Origin: Bernardetia sp.
GTDB taxonomy: Bacteria; Bacteroidota; Bacteroidia; Cytophagales; Bernardetiaceae
Direction: 5' to 3'
NCBI RefSeq assembly: GCF_020630935.1
Contig: NZ_JAHDIG010000046.1
Coordinates: forward strand, 1-39,962
Length of the DNA stretch: 39,962 nucleotides
Below the pieces are notes generated by a model that was not told the origin of the DNA, did not search any database, and was given only the letters and a program-made list of their open reading frames with translations. Shown piece by piece: positions 1 through 7,937 of this stretch. The first letter of the stretch is position 1; each line of letters opens with the position of its first letter. Both the position numbers and the translations under genes were made by a program.

Positions 1-132
1 GTTGAGCTTGTAATAGGAACTGTAATAGCATAGAGTTAAGATAATAATAGTTTAAAAAGTGAAGGATATATAGATTTCAATAAAATTAAGTTTTTTTTGG
101 GAGAAATGTTTTATAAAATCCCTATAAATAAG

Positions 133-161
133 AAAAGGCAACCACAAATGTAGTTGCCTTT
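133..161 (-). terminator. probable intrinsic terminator downstream of typA
   Basis: A 9-base perfect inverted repeat (AAAGGCAAC with GTTGCCTTT) encloses a 10-base loop. Read on the minus strand it is followed by a T-rich tract (TTTTCTTATTT), so it could end typA transcription. It also has A/T runs on the other side and may act in both directions. Confidence 0.45.
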
Positions 162-200
162 AATTTACTCTATATCCCCTTTACAGATATAAAACTTAAT

Positions 201-224
201 CTTCCTTCTTACGGAAGAAGGAAG
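201..224. other. perfect 10-bp hairpin in the typA 3' region
   Basis: CTTCCTTCTT and AAGAAGGAAG flank a four-base ACGG loop. There is no T-run on either side, so it is not a classical terminator. It lies about 160 bases past the typA stop codon and could be an RNA-stabilising 3' structure or a protein site. The rest of positions 1-382 shows no coding sequence. Confidence 0.4.
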
Positions 225-382
225 CCATTTGTTGCAATATTTTCATTTTTTTTCTGCTTTTTTTGAAAAAATAGAAATTTAAAAAAATAAAATCATATTG
301 AAAACAAGTAGCTATCCTATTAAAATCTTGTTATTTATATCACTATTTGAATAATAGCATATAAATAATTTGATATTTTTGA

Positions 383-2194
383 CTAAACAGTAGCAAATGT
401 CTTTGCGTAGCGTTTTCTATCCACTTCTGTCAAATAAATTTTTCTTAGACGCAAAGATTGTGGTGTAAGCTCAACATATTCGTCTGCTTGAATATATTCT
501 AAAGCCTCTTCTAAAGAGAATTTTACTGGAGGAGCAATTTTGTTTTTATCATCCGAACCAGAAGCTCTCATGTTGGTAAGTTTCTTTCCTTTGGTTACAT
601 TGACAACCAAATCACTACCACGAGTATGCTCTCCAATTACTTGTCCTTCATAAATTTCCTCGTTTTGGTCAACAAAGAAAATTCCTCTGTCTTGTAGCTT
701 ATTGATACTGTAAGGAATGGCACTTCCTTGTTCCATAGAAATAAGTGAACCACTTGTACGTCCTTTGATTTCTCCTTTGAATGGCTCAAAGTCTTTAAAA
801 CGGTGATACATAATCGCCTCTCCAGCTGTTGCTGTGAGAAGTTGGTTACGAAGACCAATAATTCCACGAGAAGGCATTTCAAACTTCAAAATTGTACGGT
901 CGTCTTTCGGATTCATTTCTAAAAGTTCTCCTTTTCTTTGTGTTACAAGCTCAATCGCCTTTCCAGAAAGATTCTCTGGAATATCTATCGTTAATTCTTC
1001 TATTGGCTCACACTTTTTACCATCAATATGTTTGATGATTACTTGTGGCTGTCCTACTTGCAATTCATATCCTTCACGACGCATCGTTTCAATCAAAACA
1101 GATAAGTGAAGTACACCACGTCCGAATACATTAAACGAATCTGCTGATTCTGTTGGCTCAACACGAAGAGCTAAGTTTTTCTCTAATTCTTTTTCCAAAC
1201 GCTCTTTAAGGTGGCGAGAAGTTACAAATTTTCCTTCTTTACCATAAAAAGGAGAGTTGTTGATAGTAAATACCATTGACATTGTAGGCTCATCAATCGC
1301 AATTGGTGGCAATGCTTCTGGCTCATCTCTGTCTGCTACTGTGTCTCCAATTTCGAAGTCTTCTAAGCCAACAATCGCACAAATATCACCTGCTTGTATT
1401 TCTTCTACCTTACGTTTTCCTAAACCTTCAAAAACATAAAGCTCTTTGATTCTATTTTTCTTAACACTTCCATCACGCTTCATTAGCGAAACTGTCTGTC
1501 CTGTATTGAGTGTTCCACGAACTAAACGACCGATTGCAATACGACCGATATATGTAGAGTAGTCTAATGATGTAATTTGAAGCTGTGGAGTTCCTTCCTC
1601 TACTTCTGGCGCAGGGATAGTCTCAATAATTGTATCTAAAAGTGGAACGATTGTGTCAGTAGGCTGCTCCCAGTCTGTACTCATCCAACCTTGTTTTGCA
1701 GAACCAAAAATAGTAGGAAAATCTAATTGGTCTTCTGATGCACCAAGTGAAAACATTAAGTCAAATACTTGGTCTTGTACTTCGTTTGGCTTACAGTTGA
1801 GTTTATCTACTTTATTTACAACTACAATCGGTTTCAAGCCTAAGCCAATCGCTTTTTGAAGTACAAAACGAGTTTGAGGCATCGCTCCTTCAAAGGCATC
1901 TACTAAAAGCAAAACGCCATCAGCCATATTCAAAACACGCTCTACTTCACCACCAAAATCGGCGTGACCTGGGGTGTCGATAATATTAATTTTTGTTCCT
2001 TTATAGTCAATAGAAACATTTTTTGCTAGGATTGTAATTCCACGTTCACGCTCAATATCATTGTTGTCCATGATAAGTTCTCCTGGGCGTTCGTGTTCTT
2101 TAAAAAGATTTCCAGTAACGAGCATTTTATCAACCAAAGTTGTTTTGCCATGGTCAACGTGAGCAATGATAGCGATATTTCTAATAGACTGCAT
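383..2194 (-). CDS. typA: TypA/BipA ribosome-binding GTPase
   Basis: This is a translational GTPase of the EF-G-like TypA/BipA family, which binds 70S ribosomes and supports ribosome assembly and growth under stress such as cold. All GTPase motifs are visible: AHVDHGKTT near residue 11 (G1), RERGITI near 48 (G2), DTPGH near 73 (G3), NKVDK near 127 (G4) and GSAKQG near 164 (G5). The EF-Tu-like domain 2 and the family-specific C-terminal region (SRGIIGLRNQLLT) follow. The length of 603 residues is normal for the family. The MQSIRNIAIIAHVDHGKTT start is typical and needs no adjustment. It is monocistronic, facing away from the tRNA genes, with a good promoter candidate about 160 bases upstream of the start codon. 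Identification is essentially certain. Confidence 0.97.
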   Translation of the reverse strand: MQSIRNIAIIAHVDHGKTTLVDKMLVTGNLFKEHERPGELIMDNNDIERERGITILAKNVSIDYKGTKINIIDTPGHADFGGEVERVLNMADGVLLLVDAFEGAMPQTRFVLQKAIGLGLKPIVVVNKVDKLNCKPNEVQDQVFDLMFSLGASEDQLDFPTIFGSAKQGWMSTDWEQPTDTIVPLLDTIIETIPAPEVEEGTPQLQITSLDYSTYIGRIAIGRLVRGTLNTGQTVSLMKRDGSVKKNRIKELYVFEGLGKRKVEEIQAGDICAIVGLEDFEIGDTVADRDEPEALPPIAIDEPTMSMVFTINNSPFYGKEGKFVTSRHLKERLEKELEKNLALRVEPTESADSFNVFGRGVLHLSVLIETMRREGYELQVGQPQVIIKHIDGKKCEPIEELTIDIPENLSGKAIELVTQRKGELLEMNPKDDRTILKFEMPSRGIIGLRNQLLTATAGEAIMYHRFKDFEPFKGEIKGRTSGSLISMEQGSAIPYSINKLQDRGIFFVDQNEEIYEGQVIGEHTRGSDLVVNVTKGKKLTNMRASGSDDKNKIAPPVKFSLEEALEYIQADEYVELTPQSLRLRKIYLTEVDRKRYAKTFATV

Positions 2195-2987
2195 AAGGGA
2201 ATTTAAAACTAATGTAAAAGGCTTAGAGTATTTATAATTATTTAACAGTTTTTAAATCAGCCTTTTGAATAAAAAAGAAACACTTTTATTTTGTTAATTT
2301 TATTTATCCGACTGATTCATAAAGAGTTATGTATTGTCATTTTTTTTACTGCTGCAAAATTAGGCAATTTATTTTAGAAAACAACAATTCTATAATTAAT
2401 AATTGATTACTAAGCTCACTTTAAACTATTTTTGAACAAAATTAAAATTCAAAATTCATTCTTTTTTATCTCTTGTTAGTTTCTATTAAGTATTTATGCT
2501 TTAAGTTTAATTGGGTTTTCTGCCGTTTTATAGAATTTTATTGGGTTATAGACATAATTTTATTTTTTCTGAAATTCTGTCCTTTTCAATTAAATTATTT
2601 CAAATCCATCCTATAAATAAGCATTAAATCCTGCCTAAAATCTATATTAGTACAACTCTATAAGCCCAATACCAAATATTAAAAACTATTTTGCCCTTTT
2701 TTTGTCAGTCTGTTCTACCAAGCTGACCTTATTTCTAATTAGGTCAGTACCGATACGATTTTTGAAATAGAAAGCTAGTCAAAAAATAATGACTATATTT
2801 TGAATTATTTCTAAAAAAAATAGGTTGAGCATGATATAACAAAATAAAAACTCTCTTAGGTTTGCTAGTCTTTGAAAATCAATAATTTGACTTTCAAAAA
2901 TCGTTAAAAAATAAGAGTAAAAATATTTTTCAAAGCAGTTGAAGAAAGAGAAAGAGCAAAAAAAATCAGAAAAAATTTAAAATTATA
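2195..2987. other. long non-coding region between typA and the tRNA genes
   Basis: No credible open reading frame is present on either strand. The region holds the typA promoter near 2355-2385 and two small inverted repeats: CTGACCT/AGGTCAG at 2723-2747 with an 11-base loop, and TAGTCA/TGACTA at 2776-2795 with an 8-base loop. Neither is followed by a T-run. Their role is unknown; an operator or a small RNA is possible but not supported by anything else seen. Confidence 0.5.
2355..2385 (-). promoter_or_regulatory. predicted typA promoter
   Basis: On the minus strand a TAATTTTG element (2355-2362), matching the Bacteroidota -7 consensus TANNTTTG, lies 19 bases after GTTG (2382-2385), which matches three of four bases of the -33 TTTG element. 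Transcription would start near 2349 and give a leader of about 155 bases. Confidence 0.5.
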
Positions 2988-3018
2988 TTTGCAGATATAA
3001 AAAAAAGACGTACCTTTG
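2988..3018 (+). promoter_or_regulatory. near-consensus promoter for the tRNA-Glu pair
   Basis: TTTG (2988-2991), a 19-base spacer and TACCTTTG (3011-3018) match the Bacteroidota sigma-A consensus completely. Start of transcription would be near 3025, about 60 bases before the first tRNA. GCATTAA at 3023-3029 and TTAATGC at 3045-3051 could form a small leader hairpin. Confidence 0.7.
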
Positions 3019-3083
3019 CATCGCATTAAGGGAAAACAAAGACGTTAATGCAGTTGTTTAAAGAACAATTTTATATGTATAAT

Positions 3084-3155
3084 GCTCCGTTCGTCTAGCG
3101 GTTAGGACGCCAGGTTTTCATCCTGGTAGCAGGGGTTCGATTCCCCTACGGAGTA
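3084..3155 (+). tRNA. tRNA-Glu (anticodon UUC), copy 1
   Basis: The 72-base sequence folds as a full cloverleaf. The acceptor arms are GCTCCGT and ACGGAGT, with a G1-U72 wobble at the end; the anticodon stem CCAGG/CCTGG encloses the loop TTTTCAT with anticodon TTC; and the T arm AGGGG-TTCGATT-CCCCT is canonical. The 3' CCA is not encoded (the gene is followed by CA). UUC reads both glutamate codons. Glu-tRNA is also the precursor for tetrapyrrole synthesis in organisms that use the C5 pathway. It shares a promoter and terminator with an identical second copy. Confidence 0.98.
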
Positions 3156-3221
3156 CAGATTTGGTATTGATAGTAATATCAGAAAGATTTAAAGTTAAAG
3201 TAGAAATTTTAGAGTGAAAAT

Positions 3222-3293
3222 GCTCCGTTCGTCTAGCGGTTAGGACGCCAGGTTTTCATCCTGGTAGCAGGGGTTCGATTCCCCTACGGAGTA
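3222..3293 (+). tRNA. tRNA-Glu (anticodon UUC), copy 2
   Basis: This is an exact 72-base copy of the tRNA at 3084, separated from it by 66 unrelated bases. No promoter is visible in the spacer, and the terminator begins two bases after this gene, so the two tRNAs are almost certainly processed from one transcript. Confidence 0.98.
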
Positions 3294-3294
3294 C

Positions 3295-3329
3295 AAAAAG
3301 CCTATTCAATATTTGAATAGGCTTTTTTT
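3295..3329 (+). terminator. strong intrinsic terminator of the tRNA-Glu transcript
   Basis: A perfect 15-base stem (arms 3295-3309 and 3313-3327, core GCCTATTCAA) with a three-base loop is followed by a run of T. It starts two bases after the second tRNA gene. Confidence 0.9.
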
Positions 3330-3412
3330 ATTTGTCTGATTTTCTTTTGCAGCATCTCAGTTATTTTTTTCGTTTTGATAAAAACACTTGGTTACTAATA
3401 AAAACTGAAATT

Positions 3413-4252
3413 ATGAAAATACAGATAGCTGAACCTTGCTCTGAAAATTGGGATAGAATGACATCACAAGATAAAGGGCGTTTTTGTGGTGCTTGTCAAA
3501 AAGTAGTGATAGATTTTACTACAATGACAGATACAGAAATCATAAACCATTTTCAAAATTATAAAGGAAATACGTGTGGAAGATTTCATGAAACTCAGCT
3601 AGATACTCATCTAAAAAGTATAGAAAAAGCAAAATCCTCATTTTGGTCTAAGTTTGTAGCTGCTGGCTTTGCATTATTTTTAATCTCTATGCCTAGTTAT
3701 TCCAATAATTTTCCAACAGACAAAAGCCAGTCAAGTCTTCTTCAAAAGCAAACAAAACCTTCTGATAAAAAAATTAATGATGATAATCATATAAAAATAG
3801 AAGGTACTGTTACAGACTCTCTTAGATATTCTATTTCAGATGCAATCATTTCTATCAAAGAAATAAAGGTTACACAAATAACAGATGCAAACGGTAATTT
3901 TGAAATTCTAATTCCAAAAGAAGTTCTCAGAAATACACCTATTCTTACCTTTGAGATAAATAAATTTGGCTATACTACTACTACTTTAACACTTGATTTC
4001 TCTGATGAGAAAACTCAAAATTCTTACCTTCACTTTATACTCAAAGAAGCTGTTGTACTTGAAGAAGAAGCACATGAAAGTATAAGGATGGGTGCAGTTC
4101 TATCAGTAAAAATTGTAGAAAAAGATCATTGTACATCAGATTCTACACAAAATGTAGAGCAAGAAGGAGTTTATGGCAAAGAAGCGGAAATAAGTATAAC
4201 TGAGAAAAAAAGTTTTTGGCAGTATTTTAAAAGTATTTTTAATAAAAAATAG
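3413..4252 (+). CDS. membrane protein with C-rich N-terminal domain and carboxypeptidase-like regulatory domain
   Basis: The start is placed at the ATG at 3413 because MKIQIAEPCSENW is the usual beginning of a domain widespread in Bacteroidota; an in-frame upstream ATG at 3332 would add 27 residues and begins just after the tRNA terminator. The 279-residue product has a cytoplasmic cysteine cluster (PCSENW, GRFCGACQK, then NTCGRFHETQLD; Cys at 9, 25, 28, 53), one hydrophobic segment at about 72-90, and an exported region with a carboxypeptidase-D regulatory-like fold (VTDSLRYSISDAIISIKE, then DANGNFEI). The tail is basic. The layout suggests a cysteine-based, perhaps metal-binding, inner domain joined across the inner membrane to a beta-sandwich. 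Function is unknown. It precedes an unrelated-looking lipoprotein gene by 39 bases and may be cotranscribed with it. Confidence 0.8.
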   Translation: MKIQIAEPCSENWDRMTSQDKGRFCGACQKVVIDFTTMTDTEIINHFQNYKGNTCGRFHETQLDTHLKSIEKAKSSFWSKFVAAGFALFLISMPSYSNNFPTDKSQSSLLQKQTKPSDKKINDDNHIKIEGTVTDSLRYSISDAIISIKEIKVTQITDANGNFEILIPKEVLRNTPILTFEINKFGYTTTTLTLDFSDEKTQNSYLHFILKEAVVLEEEAHESIRMGAVLSVKIVEKDHCTSDSTQNVEQEGVYGKEAEISITEKKSFWQYFKSIFNKK

Positions 4253-4291
4253 CTGTATATCAAGTATTTCAAATTTTCAAGCTAAGACTTC

Positions 4292-4879
4292 ATGAGATTT
4301 ATTTTTATCTACTCTATTTTATTCATATTTCTATTTTTTAGTTGCAAAGAAAAGGATACAATATTTTATACTACGTTAAAAAACGGACAAGAAATAGGTA
4401 TTCAATTAGTAGAAAAAGAAAGTAAAAGACATAACCAAAGCTTTGCAATTCAAACTTTTTTGAAAAAATACAACAATTCTACTTTAGATGAATGGAAACT
4501 GCCTCATCCAGTTTATAATTTTGAGGTAGCTGACGCAGATAATGATGGACAAGAAGATATTTGGGTAGGCGTAATAAAAACTACTCGTTTTGATACTACT
4601 ATGCGAAAACGTTTGTTTCTATTCAAAATTATTGAAGGAAAAATACGTCCCTTGTGGCTAGGTTCACGAATGAGTAAACCATTGGTAGATTTTTCTCCTG
4701 CTTATACATTTGATTCTCTTAGTAATACCAAGAAGTGTATTATCCGAACGATAGAAAGAGAAGAGAGTGGAAACTTTTTGGTAGGTAATTATAAATGGAA
4801 AAAATTCGGAGTAGAGTTTATTAAATATGAAATTAGAGAAACAGATAGCATTAGTGCCTATAAACTTTTAGAAAAGTAA
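4292..4879 (+). CDS. lipoprotein with a calcium-loop-like motif, unknown function
   Basis: The 195-residue product opens with a lipoprotein signal (MRFIFIYSILFIFLFFSCKEK, the lipobox cysteine near residue 18), so it is probably anchored in the outer or inner membrane. Around residue 75 is DADNDGQEDIWVG, which resembles the FG-GAP/VCBS repeat loop that binds calcium in beta-propellers, but only one copy is visible, so a full propeller is not supported. No enzyme motif was recognised. It lies 39 bases after the C-rich membrane protein on the same strand and converges on the aminotransferase gene. The gene is certainly coding; a specific function cannot be given. Confidence 0.75.
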   Translation: MRFIFIYSILFIFLFFSCKEKDTIFYTTLKNGQEIGIQLVEKESKRHNQSFAIQTFLKKYNNSTLDEWKLPHPVYNFEVADADNDGQEDIWVGVIKTTRFDTTMRKRLFLFKIIEGKIRPLWLGSRMSKPLVDFSPAYTFDSLSNTKKCIIRTIEREESGNFLVGNYKWKKFGVEFIKYEIRETDSISAYKLLEK

Positions 4880-4920
4880 AAATCCTTATCTCTATTGTAC
4901 AAAAATAGAAATAAGGATTT
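4880..4920. terminator. hairpin between convergent genes, possible bidirectional terminator
   Basis: AAATCCTTAT and ATAAGGATTT form a 10-base stem that continues, after one mismatch, with TCTATT/AATAGA. It sits between the stop codons of the convergent lipoprotein and aminotransferase genes. The T-tracts are short, so termination strength is uncertain. Confidence 0.45.
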
Positions 4921-4943
4921 GAATGATTTATATTCAACAAGGC

Positions 4944-6158
4944 TTAACTCAATTTTGCTACAGCCTTTTTGATTCTCTCCACAGCATTCTGAATCAAGTC
5001 TTCTGATGTAGCAAATGAAAGACGAATACACGAAGGCGCACCAAAAGCATCTCCCATGACCACAGCTACGTGGGCTTCTTCCAATAAAAACATTGAAAAA
5101 TCTTCTGAATTTTGAATGGTTTTTCCATTGTAATTCTTACCATAAAAATCACTCACATCTGGAAAAACGTAAAATGCTCCCTGTGGAGTGTTACACTTGA
5201 AACCTTCTACTTCGTCTAAAAGAGACTTGATAAGTTTTCCTCTTTTCTGATAAGCCTTATTCATTTCCTCTACCTCTTTTCGACTTCCATTGAGAGCCGT
5301 AACAGCAGCGTGTTGTGTGATAGAATTTGTACCCGAAGTAACTTGTCCTTGAATTTTATCACACGCCTTAGCGATTGCTAAAGGGGCAGCAGCATAGCCC
5401 AAACGCCATCCTGTCATGGCAAATCCTTTTGAAAGACCATTAATAGTAACCACTCTATCTTTCAAAGATTCTACTCTTCCGATACTAAAGTGAGGCTCTC
5501 CAAAATTGATGTACTCATAAATCTCATCTGCCACTACTGTAATTTGTGGATGTGGCGCAATTACTTCTGCAATTTCTCTTAATTCTTGCTCTGAAAATAC
5601 GCTTCCTGTCGGATTACAAGGTGAAGAGAAAATAACAGCCTTTGTCTTGTCTGTAATAGCAGCTTTTACATCTTCTGCTGTTGCTTTGTAGTCGTTTTCT
5701 ATTTTTCCCTCTACAAATACTGGTTTTCCTTGTGCTAGTTGTACGATGCCTGAATATGAAACCCAGTACGGCGTAATGATAATTACCTCATCGCCTTCGT
5801 CTAAAAGCGCAAGCATTACATTAGCAATAGACTGTTTTGCTCCTGTTGAAACAACAATTTGTTCTGGAGAATACTCTAAATTATTTTCTCTTTTTAGTTT
5901 GCTTGAAATTGCTTCACGAAGTGGAGCAATACCAGCGACTGGAGTATAACCAAAATGTCCGTCATCAATAGCCTTTTTTGCAGCTTCTTGAATAAAAAGA
6001 GGTGTTTTGAAATCGGGTTCTCCCAAATTCATATTGATAATATCGTGTCCTTCTGCTTTTAGCTCACGGCTTTTGCGAGCCATAGCCAACGTTTGAGATT
6101 CTTCCATTTCGGAAACACGACGAGACAAAATTTCTGTATTTACTGCTACTGTGGACAT
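4944..6158 (-). CDS. PLP-dependent class I/II aminotransferase (aspartate aminotransferase-like)
   Basis: This fold-type I aminotransferase moves an amino group between an amino acid and a 2-oxo acid, most likely aspartate/2-oxoglutarate or an aromatic pair. The signatures are complete: NLGEPDF near residue 44, SSPCNPTGS near 180-186, ADEIYE near 210, the Schiff-base lysine in GLSKGFAMTGWRLGY (Lys244) and the substrate-carboxylate arginine near the C-terminus (APSCIRLSFA). The start is placed at 6158 (MSTVAVNTEI, 404 residues), where family members begin; the longer reading frame adds MITNNTNFKT. It is bounded by a convergent hairpin and a 24-base repeat and appears to be transcribed alone. 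Exact substrate cannot be read from the sequence, but the subfamily resembles thermophile-type aspartate/prephenate aminotransferases. Confidence 0.92.
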   Translation of the reverse strand: MSTVAVNTEILSRRVSEMEESQTLAMARKSRELKAEGHDIINMNLGEPDFKTPLFIQEAAKKAIDDGHFGYTPVAGIAPLREAISSKLKRENNLEYSPEQIVVSTGAKQSIANVMLALLDEGDEVIIITPYWVSYSGIVQLAQGKPVFVEGKIENDYKATAEDVKAAITDKTKAVIFSSPCNPTGSVFSEQELREIAEVIAPHPQITVVADEIYEYINFGEPHFSIGRVESLKDRVVTINGLSKGFAMTGWRLGYAAAPLAIAKACDKIQGQVTSGTNSITQHAAVTALNGSRKEVEEMNKAYQKRGKLIKSLLDEVEGFKCNTPQGAFYVFPDVSDFYGKNYNGKTIQNSEDFSMFLLEEAHVAVVMGDAFGAPSCIRLSFATSEDLIQNAVERIKKAVAKLS

Positions 6159-6253
6159 AGTTTTGAAATTAGTGTTGTTGGTAATCATTCCAACAACGGC
6201 AAAAGAATATTTTGATACGAAATTAATAAAACAAAGCTAGAAAATTGTTCGGT

Positions 6254-6277
6254 AGGTAGCAATTTTTGTGAGTTGGA
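6254..6277. repeat. 24-bp exact intergenic repeat, copy 1
   Basis: The 24 bases from AGGTAGCAATT to GAGTTGGA recur exactly at 7194-7217. Both copies lie just past the stop codon of a minus-strand gene (21 and 7 bases away). No transposase or clear terminal inverted repeats accompany it. Confidence 0.8.
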
Positions 6278-6298
6278 TTTAATAAATTGAAATAAATA

Positions 6299-7099
6299 CT
6301 ACCCACAATCCCACGTAAAAATTACTTTTGAAAATTTTCTATTGATGAGGTCTTCTCTTTTGATGAAGAAATTACCAATTCCAACATCTCCCCAACAAAT
6401 ATCCTCAACATCTTCATTAGAGTCTAATTGAAAAAGAAGTTCGTAATCTTTATTGAGGGTTTCACTAAAAGCTCTTGGGTCATCTTGTGTAAAGTTAGCG
6501 TACCCTCCTAATTTGTGTCCACTTTTATCAATATTCTCATAGTAAAACTCTACCATTTCATCTTCCTCTTCAAACTTTTCAAAAAAATCGTAAATGGATT
6601 TTCCAAAATAGTTCTCAAACTGATAATCAGTTGCTGAGACATATTCACTAGCTTTTTGAAAGCTCATTTTAAGGATGTTTTTGTGAGAAAGAGGACTTAA
6701 ACCATTTTCTCTAAGTGAATCTAAAAAATCAAAATTTGTCTCTACTTCTTTCTCTATATTTTCATGATATATCACTCTGTAGCCTTCTTGTAGGGTCTCA
6801 TAATCTAAGTCAGCACCATATAAATCATCAAAACTGATAAAAAACTGTATGATTCCATTTTTTGGATAAATATCGTTCTGTGGTACATCTAAAAAATTGA
6901 TTTGAGCCAAAAACTCTAAAGGAGTACCATCTTTATCTTTTGGATAAGCAAAACCTTTAGGCAAAAATGGATAACCTCCTATTTTACTTTCCGTAGGAGA
7001 TGACTTTTCCACCTTTTCGGTAGTTATTTTTATAAAGTCTTTTTCCGAGTCTTCTAATTGAGAACGATAGCTTTCTAGTTCTGATGGTAGTTCAATCAT
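6299..7099 (-). CDS. YwqG family (DUF1963) protein
   Basis: The 266-residue product matches the pattern of the YwqG/DUF1963 family: the conserved block SKIGGYPFLPKGFAYP near residues 38-53, FLAQINFLDVP near 63-73, then GIIQFFIS, and later HKLGGYANFTQDDPR and a C-terminal LLFQLDSNED...CWGDVGIGNFFI block. YwqG proteins are soluble and of unknown biochemical role; in many genomes they belong to the SMI1/KNR4-type and toxin-immunity neighbourhoods, but no toxin gene is seen here. There is no signal peptide. An exact 24-base repeat lies just beyond its stop codon and another just beyond the stop of the neighbouring upstream gene. Family assignment is confident; function is not known. Confidence 0.88.
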   Translation of the reverse strand: MIELPSELESYRSQLEDSEKDFIKITTEKVEKSSPTESKIGGYPFLPKGFAYPKDKDGTPLEFLAQINFLDVPQNDIYPKNGIIQFFISFDDLYGADLDYETLQEGYRVIYHENIEKEVETNFDFLDSLRENGLSPLSHKNILKMSFQKASEYVSATDYQFENYFGKSIYDFFEKFEEEDEMVEFYYENIDKSGHKLGGYANFTQDDPRAFSETLNKDYELLFQLDSNEDVEDICWGDVGIGNFFIKREDLINRKFSKVIFTWDCG

Positions 7100-7193
7100 G
7101 GCTATATTTTGAGATAAGATAAATTTGTATTTAGTAATCTAAGAGTAAACGATGAAGGAATATTTTTAATACAGAGTTGACGTAAAGCTAAAA

Positions 7194-7217
7194 AGGTAGC
7201 AATTTTTGTGAGTTGGA
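7194..7217. repeat. 24-bp exact intergenic repeat, copy 2
   Basis: This is identical to 6254-6277. It starts 94 bases upstream of the YwqG start codon and ends 7 bases beyond the stop of the lipoprotein gene at 7225. Confidence 0.8.
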
Positions 7218-7224
7218 ATTATAA

Positions 7225-7866
7225 TTATTCAACTAAAGTCTCTTGTTTAGAAACAGAAGACTTAACAGTTACTAATTCAAATTTCATCATTCCAACTTCA
7301 GCACTAACAGCCTCTATACTTTCTTCTGGATCAAGAATTTGATTCAAAAAGTTTTGCTGATATTTTGGAGATTGAAAGTTTTTATTTAAGTATATGATAT
7401 AGTTCTGTCTAGGAAAGATTAAAACACCGTACTTATACCCGAAAATACTAATTGCATCAACTAAACGGTTAAAAGCTTTGTTGGCTTTTGTAGAATCCTT
7501 ATAAACAGCTTTCGTAAATACAGCCCTACTACCTTGATAATTATCTGGTGAATATATTAAGACGCTATCCAAAGCCTCTTTATGTATGGGGTATTTTTCT
7601 ATTTTCTTATCCCAATATATTATAGTTTTTTTTCCACGAGCTGAAAGAACTGAATCTGAGAAGTCAAGTAAATCACGATTGAGTATGTCTTTTTCACTAT
7701 AAACTACTTTTTCACTTCTTACTACACTATCTTTTAGTTTAGGTAAAATAGTTTGACTTTTTTGAGAAAAGATAGATGTTTGTTCTTGTTTTTTATTACC
7801 CTCACACGAAATAAGAATAAAGCTTGAAAAAGAAATTATCAGATATTTTAATGAAATACTTTTCAT
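7225..7866 (-). CDS. lipoprotein of unknown function
   Basis: The 213-residue product has a lipoprotein signal (hydrophobic residues 8-20, then ISCEGNKK with the lipid-carrying Cys near 21). The remainder is a soluble, lysine-rich mixed alpha/beta domain without any recognised catalytic motif. A short acidic/serine stretch near the end (LDPEESIEAVSAEVG) carries no known signature. It lies between the peptidase-like lipoprotein and the YwqG gene, all on the minus strand, with gaps of 71 and 125 bases, so a loose transcription unit is possible. It is a real gene judged by its signal peptide and codon use; its role is unknown. Confidence 0.72.
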   Translation of the reverse strand: MKSISLKYLIISFSSFILISCEGNKKQEQTSIFSQKSQTILPKLKDSVVRSEKVVYSEKDILNRDLLDFSDSVLSARGKKTIIYWDKKIEKYPIHKEALDSVLIYSPDNYQGSRAVFTKAVYKDSTKANKAFNRLVDAISIFGYKYGVLIFPRQNYIIYLNKNFQSPKYQQNFLNQILDPEESIEAVSAEVGMMKFELVTVKSSVSKQETLVE

Positions 7867-7937
7867 AGCTATTCATAAATTTAATTGTATGGATTTGAGT
7901 AGTGATAATGCATGCATTATCACTACCAAATTATTTT

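Noticed and set aside
3332-3412. 27-residue N-terminal extension of the C-rich membrane protein
   Set aside because: It would start within two bases of the tRNA terminator and lacks homology; MKIQIAEPCSENW is the usual start of the domain.
6254-7217. Insertion sequence around the YwqG gene
   Set aside because: There are direct 24-base repeats but no transposase and no terminal inverted repeats, so a mobile-element call is not supported.
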